NCBI RefSeq assembly: GCF_018403285.1
Contig: NZ_BOSJ01000001.1
Span: 372,001 to 436,000 of the forward strand
Reading direction: 5' to 3'
From: Paenibacillus sp. J45TS6
GTDB taxonomy: Bacteria > Bacillota > Bacilli > Paenibacillales > Paenibacillaceae
Length of the DNA stretch: 64,000 nt
Made by a program: the position numbers and the translations under genes. Shown in pieces: positions 32,490-43,648 of this stretch. The notes beneath the pieces are model-generated. The model was not told the origin of the DNA. It worked only from the letters and a program-made list of their open reading frames with translations, and ran no database searches. Each line of letters begins with the position of its first letter. Within the stretch, counting starts at the first letter, position 1.

Positions 32490-35405
32490 TTACCGCTCCT
32501 CTCCCATTTTGACGGCTTGATGCACCTTCAGTCTTCGGATTTGCCACAGCAGCATTCCTGCACCAATCAGCAGCATTACAAGCGTCACTGCATACAACTG
32601 AAGCGTGTCACTTTGTTCAAAAACAATTCGAAATGGAGGTACTTGCTGTTTCACATTATCTGTAGTCTGGAGGAAAGGTAAAAATAACCGACTTGCGAGT
32701 TCACCGATCCCAATTCCGAGTACAATCGATAATCCTGCGGTAAAAATCTGTTCTAGTAACAACATCCCGCTGAGCTGTGCTCGAGGCAGACCCATTGCGC
32801 GGAGTACCCCGAATTGAACAACACGGCCGGATAAGTTAAAGAACCAATACAGCACATATCCAATAAGTGAGATCAAGATGGATACCAGGAATCCAAGACT
32901 GAGAATTCCAAATACCCCTCCCCTTGAAGGATGCTTGCCTTCAGCGACAAGTTCAGTCCGTACATCTTTTACCGATGACAGCTCGATACCATCCTTGCCA
33001 AGTCTCTCAATGAGCGGTGCAACCAGCGCATCAGGTTCCATTTTGAGCCACACTTCGTATGGCATCATAGGAACTTGATCGTAGATATAATCCAGATTAG
33101 TTATAAAAAAGGGCGTCTCATCCGGGTACTGCGCCGGCCAGTAGGGCAGTATCCCAAAAACAACAAAATCCATCATCTGTTCCTGCAAGGCAATCGATAG
33201 TACATCTCCACTTTCCAGCTGATATTTATCAGCAAACCCGGACGGAATGATGACCGCTCCCTCATAATGACCCAGCAGGTCTAGATATTTATTCGGATGC
33301 GCGGGGAACAAATCATTACGGAACCAGGCAACCTCTGCAAAATCAACGTTATCAATGCCCACTACCATGCCTTGCCCTGCCGATTTACCTGATATGACTA
33401 CATTTCCCTTGGTCTGCAGCACTCTCGCCGCATGTTCTACACCAGGCAGCTGGCGAAAAACTTCAAAAGGCGGTTCTGAATATATTATTTTACTTGGAGC
33501 AGGCGAACCCGAACCTCCGCCTCCAGCTCCACCACCAGGGTTTCCCCCGCCACCAGCACCTGTGTTTCCTCCTCCAGTACCTGGTGATCCAGAGCCTCCC
33601 CCATTCCCTGCATTTCCGCCGGTGCTCGGTAACATCTCTGCGGTTCCTTCCCATACCGTCTGCATCACTACATCCGTACCATACCGATACAAAGTTCTTT
33701 CGGTAGAATTCAGATCAATTGTCCTCGCAGCAGATGCATTATATACACCAAGACCCAAAGTAAGTACGAGCAAGATCATAAGCGGGTAATAAGAAGAAGA
33801 GGAGCGAGAAAGCTGTGTTAGCGTAAGGTAGATAGGCACCGGAAAGATTTTACGTCCGATCCAGCTGAAGAACCTGAGAATCCAAGGAAAGATACGTAAG
33901 AAGAATAATCCTGCTGCAAAAATGAATAGTGCTGGGACAAAGAATAAAAATGGTTGTACTTGGAGCTGATCTGTGGTCATCCCGGTTTGAAAAGTCAGCA
34001 TCTGCCTTTCATAGAACAGGTAGTAACCGTAACCCGCAAGACCCAGCAATAAAATATCCATATACCAACGCTGCCAAAAAGGTTTTCTATCACTTCTTGC
34101 TTGCCTGCGTTTGGCATCAACAATTGTCGACCTTGCATATCCCATCGCGGGAATTACAGAAGCGATAATCGAAGCAAATACGGCAACGACACCAAGTAGA
34201 ATTGCATCTTGTGTGATTCCGATCGGAATCGATTTACGATCAACAAAGGACAAAAACCCACTTGCTGAGCCGATGCTTTTCGCCATAAACCAGCCGAGAA
34301 AAGGTCCTGCAACCATCGCAATTGCTCCTAGGACAATGCCCTCCAGTAAATATAGAATGACGATCTGTCTGGCGGATGCCCCGCGGCTGCGAAGAACAGC
34401 GATGTCACTTTCCTGCTTTTGCAGAGACTGTCTAGCATTCATCACGATAAAATAAAACACCATCGCAATCATTGGCACCGCTAGTGTAAAAAGCATCGTT
34501 TGGAGCTGTAAGCTTTGTTTTCGAAAATTAGCAAGTAAATCTCCAAAAGAAATATCTACTTTTGTGTCCTTTAGCTTCTGATAAAGTTCAATATCAAGAC
34601 GCTCGAGTGTACTGCTTAAGGAAGGAAGCTGACTCGTTTTAATCTGACTCAGATCAAAAACGTAGTACCACTTTGATGTTTGTATAGGTACATTCTGATC
34701 TGCAAGAAGATACGTATCAAATAAGCTAGGGTCTACATAAAATCCATTCATCATTCCTTCAAAACCTTGAACCCAGTATGGATCAGCTGTATCATCCGGT
34801 GTAAATGCACCCACAATCTTGACTCGAAGAGTAAGATCTAGACCGCTGTATACAGGATACTCCATGATGTCTCCCACATGCAGATCATTTCGGTACATCC
34901 CTTCTTCCAGCATGACGGCTTCAATAAGATCACCCTGAGCCTGATTTCCGGGAAGCACACCTTGATTCATCGTGACATGATTTTTGAGATCATTCATTGA
35001 CCCGAGTGTCATGGTTCGAATTCGGCTTGCATCTACTTTTTCCGGATCTTCTGGGCTGACCTCCGTACTTCGAATGGATCTGATATTAACATACGTGTTG
35101 TAATCAAATCCGATCTTTGCAGGAATATCCTGTTGAATGAATCGATCTACATCCTCAAGCGCCCTTAGATCCGTTTTGGTCCCGCCAGGAGCTTGATAAC
35201 TCATAAGCAGTGAACCAGCCGGCATACCGCTGCTCTCATCCTCAAGGGACTCCGCAACAACACGCTTTAGTGCGCCATCAGCATACATCGGAATACTCAC
35301 CGTGAAGCCAACGGCCACAATAAGACCAATCAAGGTACTTAACGTCAGCCAGCGTGTATTCCACATTTTGCGAGACAATAATCGTAACAAGGGGATACCT
35401 TTCAT
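32490..35405 (-). CDS. FtsX/MacB-type ABC permease with Gly-rich extracellular insert
   Basis: A 971-residue permease with two MacB/FtsX units. There is an N-terminal helix (LSTLIGLIVAVGFTVSIPMY), a large extracellular domain, then helices near residues 310-440 and 450-560. A second extracellular domain is followed by C-terminal FtsX helices (about 855-965). Roughly residues 605-655 form a glycine/serine/proline low-complexity stretch (blocks such as GGGSGSPGTGGG and GGGAGGGGSGSP) that looks like a flexible linker. It begins in the TAATG that ends the adaptor gene. The role would be export or mechanotransmission, not import. Confidence 0.85.
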   Translation of the reverse strand: MKGIPLLRLLSRKMWNTRWLTLSTLIGLIVAVGFTVSIPMYADGALKRVVAESLEDESSGMPAGSLLMSYQAPGGTKTDLRALEDVDRFIQQDIPAKIGFDYNTYVNIRSIRSTEVSPEDPEKVDASRIRTMTLGSMNDLKNHVTMNQGVLPGNQAQGDLIEAVMLEEGMYRNDLHVGDIMEYPVYSGLDLTLRVKIVGAFTPDDTADPYWVQGFEGMMNGFYVDPSLFDTYLLADQNVPIQTSKWYYVFDLSQIKTSQLPSLSSTLERLDIELYQKLKDTKVDISFGDLLANFRKQSLQLQTMLFTLAVPMIAMVFYFIVMNARQSLQKQESDIAVLRSRGASARQIVILYLLEGIVLGAIAMVAGPFLGWFMAKSIGSASGFLSFVDRKSIPIGITQDAILLGVVAVFASIIASVIPAMGYARSTIVDAKRRQARSDRKPFWQRWYMDILLLGLAGYGYYLFYERQMLTFQTGMTTDQLQVQPFLFFVPALFIFAAGLFFLRIFPWILRFFSWIGRKIFPVPIYLTLTQLSRSSSSYYPLMILLVLTLGLGVYNASAARTIDLNSTERTLYRYGTDVVMQTVWEGTAEMLPSTGGNAGNGGGSGSPGTGGGNTGAGGGGNPGGGAGGGGSGSPAPSKIIYSEPPFEVFRQLPGVEHAARVLQTKGNVVISGKSAGQGMVVGIDNVDFAEVAWFRNDLFPAHPNKYLDLLGHYEGAVIIPSGFADKYQLESGDVLSIALQEQMMDFVVFGILPYWPAQYPDETPFFITNLDYIYDQVPMMPYEVWLKMEPDALVAPLIERLGKDGIELSSVKDVRTELVAEGKHPSRGGVFGILSLGFLVSILISLIGYVLYWFFNLSGRVVQFGVLRAMGLPRAQLSGMLLLEQIFTAGLSIVLGIGIGELASRLFLPFLQTTDNVKQQVPPFRIVFEQSDTLQLYAVTLVMLLIGAGMLLWQIRRLKVHQAVKMGEER

Positions 35406-36511
35406 TACCTTCCAACCACCTTCTGCCCTGGTGTAAGCCCTTTGAGAATCTCCACATCGGTGGATGTCTGCTGACCTGCTTCTACATCCACTTCTCGCTT
35501 ACTCCCATCCGCTTCTACCACTTGGACATACGTTCTTGAACCAATAGAGCGAAGAGCTGAGATTGGAATCAGTACGGCATCCTCTTTGCGCTTCGTTACG
35601 ACACTCACCGTGAGCGGCGTACCTCTGTTTAGTCCTTTTGGCCATTTATCCATCTCAACAATAACGTATGTATCTAGCGACTCTTGTTCAGGCGGTGTAC
35701 CCCCACCTCCATTATTTCCTCCATTCGAATCTGATCCCAGGTTCACCGGCATCACTTTAATCGTACCCTGATGCACACCAGCTCCGTTAATATCCACCTC
35801 AGCCTTCATACCTGCAGCAATCACTTCGAGGTCCTGCTTCGCAAAGGTGGCTGCAACGACCAGATTAGCTGTATCCGCAATCGTAGCAATTGGATCGTAA
35901 GCCTTTACCGCTGCTCCCTTTTCAACTTCAACGCTAAGTACCGTACCGCTAAAAGGTGCCCCAAGTGTAGACTTACCGACTTGTTCCTCCAGGTCTGAAA
36001 GTTCCTGTCTTTGCTCTTCAAAAGTAATGACCGCTTCTTCGTACTCCACAGGATCCATTTCCTCTTTTTTACGAAGGGTCTCTTTCATTTGCACTTCGGA
36101 TTTGCGAATCTGCAATTTCTTTTGACGAATTTGTTTATTCAGTTCTTCTACATCGAGCACCGCAATTTGCTGTCCTGCCTTTACCTTATCCCCGGGCTTC
36201 ACATAGAGTTCCTTCACATGCATGCCATCGAGTGTAAAATACGCTTTTTCCTCTCGCTGACTCATCAGCTTGCCAGAACCGGACACTTTCGTCTCAATGG
36301 TTTCGGTTCTCACTTCATATTCGGGTTTCTTGGAAATCGTCGGCGGTGTAATCGGCGGCAGCACTTCCTCTTCCGGCTCAGCTGGAAGTAAAGAGCAACC
36401 GGTCAACGACAGGCTTAGGGTTCCGATCAAAACATACTGGGTCCATCGTTTACCCGCTCTAGGCAGGTGCTTTTTATGTAATAAATTTGCCGTCCACCAT
36501 CTCGTAAACAT
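35405..36511 (-). CDS. MacA/HlyD-type membrane adaptor lipoprotein
   Basis: A 368-residue adaptor with an N-terminal signal ([10 protein letters not shown] lipobox). It has a short lipoyl-like half motif ([22 protein letters not shown]), an alpha-helical hairpin (about residues 125-190; [20 protein letters not shown]), the second lipoyl half ([20 protein letters not shown]), and beta-barrel and membrane-proximal domains ending [14 protein letters not shown] 36511 is best because GGAGG is 9 bases upstream; it overlaps the first ATPase gene by 38 bases. It should couple the permease to substrate in the cell wall zone. Confidence 0.87.
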   Translation of the reverse strand: MFTRWWTANLLHKKHLPRAGKRWTQYVLIGTLSLSLTGCSLLPAEPEEEVLPPITPPTISKKPEYEVRTETIETKVSGSGKLMSQREEKAYFTLDGMHVKELYVKPGDKVKAGQQIAVLDVEELNKQIRQKKLQIRKSEVQMKETLRKKEEMDPVEYEEAVITFEEQRQELSDLEEQVGKSTLGAPFSGTVLSVEVEKGAAVKAYDPIATIADTANLVVAATFAKQDLEVIAAGMKAEVDINGAGVHQGTIKVMPVNLGSDSNGGNNGGGGTPPEQESLDTYVIVEMDKWPKGLNRGTPLTVSVVTKRKEDAVLIPISALRSIGSRTYVQVVEADGSKREVDVEAGQQTSTDVEILKGLTPGQKVVGR

Positions 36512-37355
36512 GGTCTGCAACCTCCAAAATCGTAGGATCATGTGTCGTCATACAAATACTAACTTCTTCTGTGGCAATAATTTTCTGGAATACGGCCATA
36601 ATCTGGGCTCCCATTTTGGAATCCAGCTCAGCAGTTGGTTCATCAGCTAACAGCAGTTTAGGCCTATGTGCAATTGCTTTGGCAATGGCAACACGCTGCT
36701 GTTCCCCGCCTGATAATTCAAACGGCCTGTGTTTCGCTCGTTTTGTAAGACCTACCATTTCTAGACAGTAAGCGACACGCTGGTTCCATTCCCCCTTAGG
36801 AACACCTGCCATACGAAGTGACAGCTCTACATTCTCCCAAGCAGACAACAGGGGCATGAGGGCATACGCCTGAAAGATAAAACCAATCTCCTGCCTTCTC
36901 ATCCGGGTGCGAGCAGCATCTCCTGCTTCATGAAAAGCTCTTCCGTCAAAATAGATCTCTCCGCTTGTCGGTTGGTCCAGTCCTCCAAGCATATTAAGAA
37001 GGGTTGTCTTTCCTGAACCTGAGCGACCTTTCAGCATAACAAGCTGCTGCGGCTGCACTTCCATATTAATTCCTTTCAGTACATGAATCGCTCTTCCGCC
37101 TGTTTCAAAACTACGATGTACTTCCTGTACCTGCAGCACAGGACCTTTAGGGATTACTTCTTGTTCTGCTTCTTGTAATGCCTCATGTTCTACTTCTTGT
37201 AATATCTCTTGTTCTATTTCTTGTTCTGCTCCGGACTCATCTTCTATATCAACCTGCTCCTCTAGAGCTATCCTCTCTGCCACATCCACTGTTGATTTAC
37301 GTTCTTCTTTGGCTTTTCGAAAGGGTATTCGAATCGTAACTCCCCCCTGCTTCAA
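36474..37355 (-). CDS. ABC transporter ATPase with acidic repeat extension
   Basis: A 293-residue ATPase of the LolD/MacB class: Walker [13 protein letters not shown]-loop [12 protein letters not shown], signature [10 protein letters not shown], Walker [11 protein letters not shown]-switch MTTHD. Before the ATPase core (which starts at [15 protein letters not shown], about residue 72) is an acidic, repetitive extension with [20 protein letters not shown]. Near-repeats at the DNA level (37148-37232) suggest expansion. The start is uncertain: the frame opens with TTG 37355 without a good ribosome site, while GGGGGGAG sits at codons 3-5 just before an ATT codon. First gene of the operon. Confidence 0.85.
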   Translation of the reverse strand: MKQGGVTIRIPFRKAKEERKSTVDVAERIALEEQVDIEDESGAEQEIEQEILQEVEHEALQEAEQEVIPKGPVLQVQEVHRSFETGGRAIHVLKGINMEVQPQQLVMLKGRSGSGKTTLLNMLGGLDQPTSGEIYFDGRAFHEAGDAARTRMRRQEIGFIFQAYALMPLLSAWENVELSLRMAGVPKGEWNQRVAYCLEMVGLTKRAKHRPFELSGGEQQRVAIAKAIAHRPKLLLADEPTAELDSKMGAQIMAVFQKIIATEEVSICMTTHDPTILEVADHVYEMVDGKFIT

Positions 37356-37536
37356 TAAGGAAATTAATATACTTTACTTACAAATATTTCTATCTCGCAT
37401 TATAAACGACATAAATGAGGAAGAAGTTACAACCTTTTAAAGATATTTTTATATTCAGGTTTATAAAACACTGTGAATTTGAAGCTATTGCTGATAAAAA
37501 GTCAGATTACTACTTTAGTGAAGTTATCTTCACAAC

Positions 37537-37579
37537 AAAAAGAGAGTGTCTCCCCTTTTAAGAGGAACCACTCTCTTTT
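37537..37579. terminator. Terminator after pyrE
   Basis: AAAAGAGAGTG and CACTCTCTTTT pair around a 20-base loop. It has an A/T run on both sides and ends the pyr operon on the minus strand. Confidence 0.8.
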
Positions 37580-37692
37580 CTCATACTATATTATATTTTA
37601 TTCAATTTCATATCTTCATTTGATGAACGAAACCCTTCCGATCCATATACCCTTGATTAAAGTAAACTAGAGATAGGATGAAATGGATTTAC

Positions 37693-38331
37693 CTATACAC
37701 CAAACGCCGCAGGGTTCTCTCTCCAAGAATGGAGAAGAGCGATATCTCCTTCTGCAATGGCTCCTTCACGAAGAGCTACATCAATGAGAGCAGAATAGTT
37801 AGACAAGGTTTGAAGCGCAATTCCTGCTTCCTCAAAGCCATTCACTGCACGGTCTAACTGGTAGCTGAAGATGGCAAGTACAGCCAGAACCTCAGCGCCG
37901 GACTGCTGAACTGCTTGCGCAGCTTTGATGGAACTTCCACCTGTTGAGATGAGATCCTCAATGACAATCACTTTTTGTCCTTCTTTTACAAGTCCTTCGA
38001 TTTGATTCTCTTTGCCGTGTCCTTTCGCTTTATCGCGAATATAGATCATAGGCAGACCCAGTTTCTGAGCAACAAAAGCTGCATGAGGAATACCTGCTGT
38101 CGCCGTACCCGCAATCACTTCTGTCTCCGGATACTGCTCACGGATGAGAGCGGCGAAGGATTCAGCAATAAGATCACGGATTTCTGGATAAGACATGGTC
38201 AGGCGATTGTCGCAATAGATAGGAGACTTAATACCGGAAGTCCAAGTAAAAGGATCATTTGGGCGTAAAGCCACAGCCTCAATACTTAGTAGAGCGGATG
38301 CTATTTTTTCTGCGATTGTTGTCGTTGTCAT
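37693..38331 (-). CDS. pyrE: Orotate phosphoribosyltransferase
   Basis: 212 residues. It transfers phosphoribosyl to orotate to give OMP. The PRPP loop [14 protein letters not shown] (two acidic residues followed by TGGSS) is at about residues 117-130, and the N-terminal [17 protein letters not shown] is typical. It overlaps pyrF by four bases (ATGA) and is the last pyr gene. Confidence 0.96.
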   Translation of the reverse strand: MTTTTIAEKIASALLSIEAVALRPNDPFTWTSGIKSPIYCDNRLTMSYPEIRDLIAESFAALIREQYPETEVIAGTATAGIPHAAFVAQKLGLPMIYIRDKAKGHGKENQIEGLVKEGQKVIVIEDLISTGGSSIKAAQAVQQSGAEVLAVLAIFSYQLDRAVNGFEEAGIALQTLSNYSALIDVALREGAIAEGDIALLHSWRENPAAFGV

Positions 38332-39062
38332 GCGTTCATCATCTCCTCAATAATTTGTTCTGCTGCTGCTCTTGGATCAGCTGCTGCTGTAATGGGTCTT
38401 CCGACCACAATAAACTGAGTTCCGCCAGCGATAGCTTCTTGCGGTGTAGTTACTCGGGACTGATCACCTGCTGCACTGCCGCGCGGTCTAATTCCCGGGG
38501 TTACCGTAATAAAATCTGCCCCGCACGCTTCGTGAATACTTCCTGCTTCGAGAGGAGATGCCACTACGCCGTGCAGTCCTGCTTCCTTAGCAAGCTGTGC
38601 ATACCTTACAACAGTATTCTGAACTTGTCCAGGAATACCGATCTCATCATTCATCGTTTCCTGATCTGTGCTCGTCAGCTGAGTCACAGCAATAATGGTA
38701 GGCAGCGCTATATTTTCCTCTTCTGCTGCCTGTTTAGCACCTTCTAGTGCGGCACGCATCATAGCAGATCCGCCTCCGGCATGCACGTTAAACATATCTA
38801 CACCAAGCCTAGTTACACTGTGGGAACCTCCGCGAACGGTGTTAGGAATATCATGCATTTTCACGTCTAGAAATACAGAATATCCTTTTTCTTTGAGTTC
38901 TCTAACAAATTCAGGTCCTGCTGTGTAAAACAGCTGCATCCCAACTTTCATATAGCAAGGAATACCCTTCAGTTTTTCTACCAACTCTCTTGCTGCATCT
39001 GCGTTTGGATAATCCAGAGCAACCATCAAGCGTCCAGCCATTTGTTTATATTCAGGTGTCAT
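38328..39062 (-). CDS. pyrF: Orotidine 5'-phosphate decarboxylase
   Basis: 244 residues, a TIM-barrel enzyme producing UMP from OMP. The catalytic D-x-K-x2-D is [12 protein letters not shown] (about residue 61-66), and the phosphate loop near the end contains [17 protein letters not shown] precedes the ATG. It follows carB at a distance of about 120 bases that contains an inverted repeat. Confidence 0.96.
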   Translation of the reverse strand: MTPEYKQMAGRLMVALDYPNADAARELVEKLKGIPCYMKVGMQLFYTAGPEFVRELKEKGYSVFLDVKMHDIPNTVRGGSHSVTRLGVDMFNVHAGGGSAMMRAALEGAKQAAEEENIALPTIIAVTQLTSTDQETMNDEIGIPGQVQNTVVRYAQLAKEAGLHGVVASPLEAGSIHEACGADFITVTPGIRPRGSAAGDQSRVTTPQEAIAGGTQFIVVGRPITAAADPRAAAEQIIEEMMNA

Positions 39063-39109
39063 GAGCCCTACTCCTTCGCTAACGTTATTTCTTCCTTATC
39101 CGTGATAAA

Positions 39110-39154
39110 GGACATCAAGTCCAGCCCAAGCAAGTTATGGGCTGACCGATGTCC
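39110..39154 (-). other. Stem-loop in the carB-pyrF gap
   Basis: GGACATC and GATGTCC flank an inner GCCC/GGGC pair. On the minus strand the stem is followed by TTTATC only. It may be a processing site or a weak terminator at the place where pyrK and pyrD would be in Bacillus. Confidence 0.5.
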
Positions 39155-39185
39155 TACTGTAAAATTCACTAGAATCTATGCGTAA

Positions 39186-42100
39186 TTAGCGGCTAAAAGT
39201 CGGCATGGATTCCGAGGAGAAGTTAATCGTCTCCAGCATTTGCAGGAGTGCACGAACAGTATCCAAGGAAGTCATACATACCACACCGTTCTCTACCGCT
39301 TCACGGCGGATCCGGAATCCATCACGCTGCGGCGTTTTACCCTTAGTCAGTGTATTAAAGACAAAGTTTGCTTCGCCCGTACGGATCATATCAAGAATGT
39401 TCGGCGTACCTTCGCTAAGCTTATTCACGGTTTGGACAGGGATACCTGCTTCTTCAAGGGCTGCAGCCGTACCGCCTGTAGCGATAATTTTGTAACCCAG
39501 CTTAAAGAATCCGCCCAGCAGTGAAACTGCTTCGTCTTTATCCTTGTCAGCTACCGTTGCAATAATTGCACCGGTAGAAGGAATCTTCATTCCTGCACCG
39601 ATCAAACCTTTATAAAGTGCTTTTGCATACTGAACATCACGGCCCATTACTTCACCCGTTGATTTCATCTCAGGTCCAAGCGTAGGTTCCACTCGGCGGA
39701 GTTTCGCAAAAGAGAATACCGGCACTTTTACCGATACGTGCTCGCTTTCCGGCCACAGACCGTCTACATAACCTTGATCCGCTAGCTTTTTACCAAGGAT
39801 GGCTTGTGTTGCTAGGTTAGCCATTGGAATGCCTGTTACTTTACTTAGGAACGGTACTGTTCTAGAAGATCTAGGATTTACTTCAATCACGTACACATCA
39901 TCTTTGTAGATGACGAACTGGATATTTACAAGTCCAATGGTTTTCAGTTCTTTTGCAATATTGATCGTGATGCTCACAACTTTTTCTTTCAAATGCGGTT
40001 CCAGATGCTGCGGAGGGTATACCGCTATTGAGTCACCGGAGTGAACCCCTGCGCGTTCTACATGCTCCATAATCCCTGGAATGAGAACCGTTTCTCCATC
40101 ACAGATTGCATCAACTTCGACCTCTTTACCAAGCATATAGCGGTCAATCAATACTGGGTGATCAGGATTGATTTTTACTGCTTGTTCCATATAGCTCAGC
40201 AGTTCACTGTCAGAGTAGACGATTTCCATTGCACGTCCCCCAAGGACATAAGAAGGACGAACCAGTACAGGGTAGCCAATACTTTGTGCAGTGACTACAG
40301 CATCATCTACTGTTGTAACTGTTTTACCGAGTGGCTGTGCAATATCAAGTCTAGATAGAAGCGCTTCGAATTTCTTACGATCTTCTGCTTCATCAATGCT
40401 GGCAAGATCTGTACCCAGGATTTTGACGCCTGCAGCCGCAAGCGGCGCAGCCAGATTAATTGCGGTTTGGCCGCCGAACTGTACAATAACACCGATTGGT
40501 TTTTCTTGTTCAATTACATTCATTACATCTTCGAAGAACAAAGGCTCAAAGTAGAGACGATCAGATGTATTGAAGTCCGTGGATACTGTCTCAGGGTTAT
40601 TGTTAATAATAACCGCTTCATATCCAGCATTCTGAATCGCCCATACGGCATGTACGGTAGAGTAGTCGAACTCAATTCCTTGACCAATTCGGATTGGACC
40701 GGAACCAAGTACCACGATTTTCTCTTTTGCAGATGGGATGACTTCATTCTCTGTTTCGTAACTAGAGTAGTAGTAAGGTGTAGAAGCTTCAAATTCAGCA
40801 GCACATGTATCTACCATTTTGTATACAGGGCGCAGCTGCATTCTTTCACGCATCTCGCGAACTTCCTTCTCTGTAGTGAATGCCTCGCCCGGCTGTCCTT
40901 CGGCGCGAATCTCGGCAATGGAACGATCTGTGAAGCCCATTCGTTTTGCTTGATAGAGCATTTCTTTGCTTAGCTCTTTTTCGGAACGAATTTGATCTTC
41001 AAATTTGATAATTCCTTCGATTTTGTCAAGGAACCACCAGTCAATCTTGGTAAGATCCTGAATCTCTTGTAAAGAGTAACCGCGGCGGAATGCTTCCGCT
41101 ACAAGGAACATACGCTCATCGTCCGGCTTGATAAGACGTGTTCTCAGAACTTCGTCTTCAAGCTGACCTGCATCTTTCAAATGAATACGGTGTGCTCCGA
41201 TTTCAAGCGAACGAACGGCTTTGTGAATCGATTCTTCAAAAGTACGGCCAATGGCCATTACTTCGCCCGTTGCTTTCATCTGTGTTCCCAGTTTACGGTT
41301 CGCAGATACAAATTTATCAAATGGCCAGCGTGGAATCTTGCTTACGATATAATCCAGCGTCGGCTCGAAGAATGCATACGTTTGACCCGTTACCGGGTTA
41401 ATAATTTCATCCAGTGTGTAGCCCATTGCAATTTTAGCTGCCATCTTCGCAATTGGATAACCCGTAGCTTTAGATGCCAGAGCGGAAGAGCGGCTTACAC
41501 GTGGATTTACTTCAATAACATAGTACTGAAAGCTTTGTGGATCCAGGGCAAACTGAACGTTACAACCGCCTTCGATATTGAGCGCGCGGATGATTTTGAG
41601 TGATGCCGTACGCAGCATCTGATACTCACGATCCGAGAGTGTTTGGCTCGGTGCCACAACGATGCTGTCTCCCGTATGTACACCAACTGGGTCAAAGTTC
41701 TCCATATTACATACAACGATACAGTTGTCATTCGCATCACGCATAACTTCATATTCTACTTCTTTCATACCCGCGATACTTTTCTCGACCAAACATTGTC
41801 CGATTGGGCTGTAGCGAAGTCCAGAAGCAACGATCTCACGAAGTTCTTCTTCTGTTGCACAGATTCCGCCGCCTGTTCCACCAAGCGTATATGCAGGACG
41901 AACAATAATTGGGTAACCAATCTCATTTGCAAAATCGAGAGCTTCATTAAGCGTTGTTACGATGACACTTTCAGGTACTGGTTGTTCTAGTTCACGCATC
42001 AGTTCACGGAACAAGTCACGGTCTTCTGCTTTTTCAATAGAAGTCAGCTGTGTACCCAGAAGTTTTACATTTTCGCTCTCCAGCACTCCAGCGCGCGCCA

Positions 42101-42404
42101 ATTCAACCGCCATGTTAAGACCCGTTTGACCGCCAAGCGTTGGTAGAAGTCCATCGGGACGCTCTTGACGAATGATTTGCGTTACGAAATCAAGCGTAAT
42201 CGGCTCGATATATACTTTATCTGCCATATTGGTGTCTGTCATGATCGTTGCAGGGTTACTGTTAATGAGAACAACTTCCACGCCTTCTTCTTTAAGCGCT
42301 TGACATGCTTGCGTTCCTGCATAATCAAACTCTGCTGCCTGACCGATTACGATCGGACCGGAGCCAATAACAAGGATTTTTTTGAGGTCTGTATTTTTCG
42401 GCAT
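39186..42404 (-). CDS. carB: Carbamoyl-phosphate synthase large subunit
   Basis: 1,072 residues. Two homologous ATP-grasp halves (each starting with a GSGPIVIGQ / GSGPIRIGQ loop) and a C-terminal allosteric domain ([13 protein letters not shown]) are complete. It makes carbamoyl phosphate from bicarbonate, ammonia and ATP for the pyrimidine (and arginine) pathway. ATG 42404 has GGGAGC and begins one base after the carA stop. Confidence 0.98.
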   Translation of the reverse strand: MPKNTDLKKILVIGSGPIVIGQAAEFDYAGTQACQALKEEGVEVVLINSNPATIMTDTNMADKVYIEPITLDFVTQIIRQERPDGLLPTLGGQTGLNMAVELARAGVLESENVKLLGTQLTSIEKAEDRDLFRELMRELEQPVPESVIVTTLNEALDFANEIGYPIIVRPAYTLGGTGGGICATEEELREIVASGLRYSPIGQCLVEKSIAGMKEVEYEVMRDANDNCIVVCNMENFDPVGVHTGDSIVVAPSQTLSDREYQMLRTASLKIIRALNIEGGCNVQFALDPQSFQYYVIEVNPRVSRSSALASKATGYPIAKMAAKIAMGYTLDEIINPVTGQTYAFFEPTLDYIVSKIPRWPFDKFVSANRKLGTQMKATGEVMAIGRTFEESIHKAVRSLEIGAHRIHLKDAGQLEDEVLRTRLIKPDDERMFLVAEAFRRGYSLQEIQDLTKIDWWFLDKIEGIIKFEDQIRSEKELSKEMLYQAKRMGFTDRSIAEIRAEGQPGEAFTTEKEVREMRERMQLRPVYKMVDTCAAEFEASTPYYYSSYETENEVIPSAKEKIVVLGSGPIRIGQGIEFDYSTVHAVWAIQNAGYEAVIINNNPETVSTDFNTSDRLYFEPLFFEDVMNVIEQEKPIGVIVQFGGQTAINLAAPLAAAGVKILGTDLASIDEAEDRKKFEALLSRLDIAQPLGKTVTTVDDAVVTAQSIGYPVLVRPSYVLGGRAMEIVYSDSELLSYMEQAVKINPDHPVLIDRYMLGKEVEVDAICDGETVLIPGIMEHVERAGVHSGDSIAVYPPQHLEPHLKEKVVSITINIAKELKTIGLVNIQFVIYKDDVYVIEVNPRSSRTVPFLSKVTGIPMANLATQAILGKKLADQGYVDGLWPESEHVSVKVPVFSFAKLRRVEPTLGPEMKSTGEVMGRDVQYAKALYKGLIGAGMKIPSTGAIIATVADKDKDEAVSLLGGFFKLGYKIIATGGTAAALEEAGIPVQTVNKLSEGTPNILDMIRTGEANFVFNTLTKGKTPQRDGFRIRREAVENGVVCMTSLDTVRALLQMLETINFSSESMPTFSR

Positions 42405-42405
42405 G

Positions 42406-43548
42406 TTAACGTGCTCCCTTCACTGCTGCGGCAAGTACGGCTTGGCGCGCTTTTTTCGGATGGTTAAGTTTGTGTTCACGAATCATATCAATAAAGCGGT
42501 CGAACAAGTAGGAACTATCTTCCGGTCCTGGTGCTGCTTCTGGATGATACTGTACTGTAAATGCCGGATATTCTTTATGTTTTAATCCTTCAATGGATTT
42601 ATCATTGTTGTTAATATGTGTAACAATCAGGTCCGTACCTTTTATTGACTCTTCATTTACGGTATATCCATGATTTTGAGATGTAATATAGCAGCGGCCT
42701 GTTTCTAAATCTTTGACCGGATGGTTACCACCGCGGTGACCAAATTTTAGTCTTTCTGTATCCGCACCGGCTGCCAGCGCAAACAACTGGTGACCAAGGC
42801 AGATCCCGAAGATTGGATATTCGCCAAGCAATTCGGAGATCATCTCTACCGCATGAGGAACGTCTTTCGGGTCCCCAGGGCCGTTGGACAGCTGAATGCC
42901 GTCTGGATTCAGTTTCCGAATTTCATCAGCCGTCGTATCGTGCGGTACGACCACTACGTCACAGCCGCGTTTATTCAATTCGCGCAGGATACCTGTTTTC
43001 GCGCCATAGTCTACAACTACGATTCGCTCTCCTGTACCTGGGCTGCTGTATACGTGTTTAGTTGATGTGAGCGGCACCTGATTGCGTAGTTCGTCAATCG
43101 TCGTATCTTTCATCATTTCCAGAAGTTCTTCAACTGGCTTCGAACCTGTTGTCAAAATCCCTTTCATTGTTCCATGATGGCGAATACGGCGTGTCAACAT
43201 CCGTGTATCGATATCGCTGATTCCTACAATTCCATACTCTTTCAAAAGATCATCAACGCTGTATTCTGCGCGCCAGTTACTTGGTACCGGTTCATGACGG
43301 CGAGTGACAAAGCCATGAACATAAGGACGAATGGATTCAAAATCATCACGTGTGATCCCGTAGTTTCCGATCAGCGGGTAAGTCATGGTTACGATTTGCC
43401 CGCAGTAAGAAGGATCAGACAGCACCTCTTGGTAGCCTGTAATTCCTGTATTAAAAACGACTTCACCTGTTGTTTCACCCTCTGCTCCGAAAGATCTTCC
43501 GGTGAACAATGTGCCGTCTTCTAGTAACAATCTTGCTTGTGCCTGCAT
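42406..43548 (-). CDS. carA: Carbamoyl-phosphate synthase small (glutaminase) subunit
   Basis: 380 residues. The N-terminal domain ([19 protein letters not shown]) and class I glutaminase domain with nucleophile Cys in [16 protein letters not shown] and the HPEA end are intact. It supplies ammonia to CarB. AAGGAGTG precedes the ATG. About 100 bases separate it from pyrC, with no terminator. Confidence 0.97.
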   Translation of the reverse strand: MQAQARLLLEDGTLFTGRSFGAEGETTGEVVFNTGITGYQEVLSDPSYCGQIVTMTYPLIGNYGITRDDFESIRPYVHGFVTRRHEPVPSNWRAEYSVDDLLKEYGIVGISDIDTRMLTRRIRHHGTMKGILTTGSKPVEELLEMMKDTTIDELRNQVPLTSTKHVYSSPGTGERIVVVDYGAKTGILRELNKRGCDVVVVPHDTTADEIRKLNPDGIQLSNGPGDPKDVPHAVEMISELLGEYPIFGICLGHQLFALAAGADTERLKFGHRGGNHPVKDLETGRCYITSQNHGYTVNEESIKGTDLIVTHINNNDKSIEGLKHKEYPAFTVQYHPEAAPGPEDSSYLFDRFIDMIREHKLNHPKKARQAVLAAAVKGAR

Positions 43549-43648
43549 CCAATTTCACTCCTTCATGTTGTCTTGCCTCAATTTTGGTTATTAATAAGCC
43601 AGTATTTAAGAGTTCATTAAAACGTTGTTAGTTGTAATATTTCTTTTA

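Noticed and set aside
33355-33789. Plus-strand frame rich in proline opposite the permease
   Set aside because: It is the complement of the glycine-rich insert, a shadow of the real gene.
40041-41990. Long plus-strand frames opposite carB
   Set aside because: No ribosome sites, unusual composition, and carB is unquestionable on the other strand.
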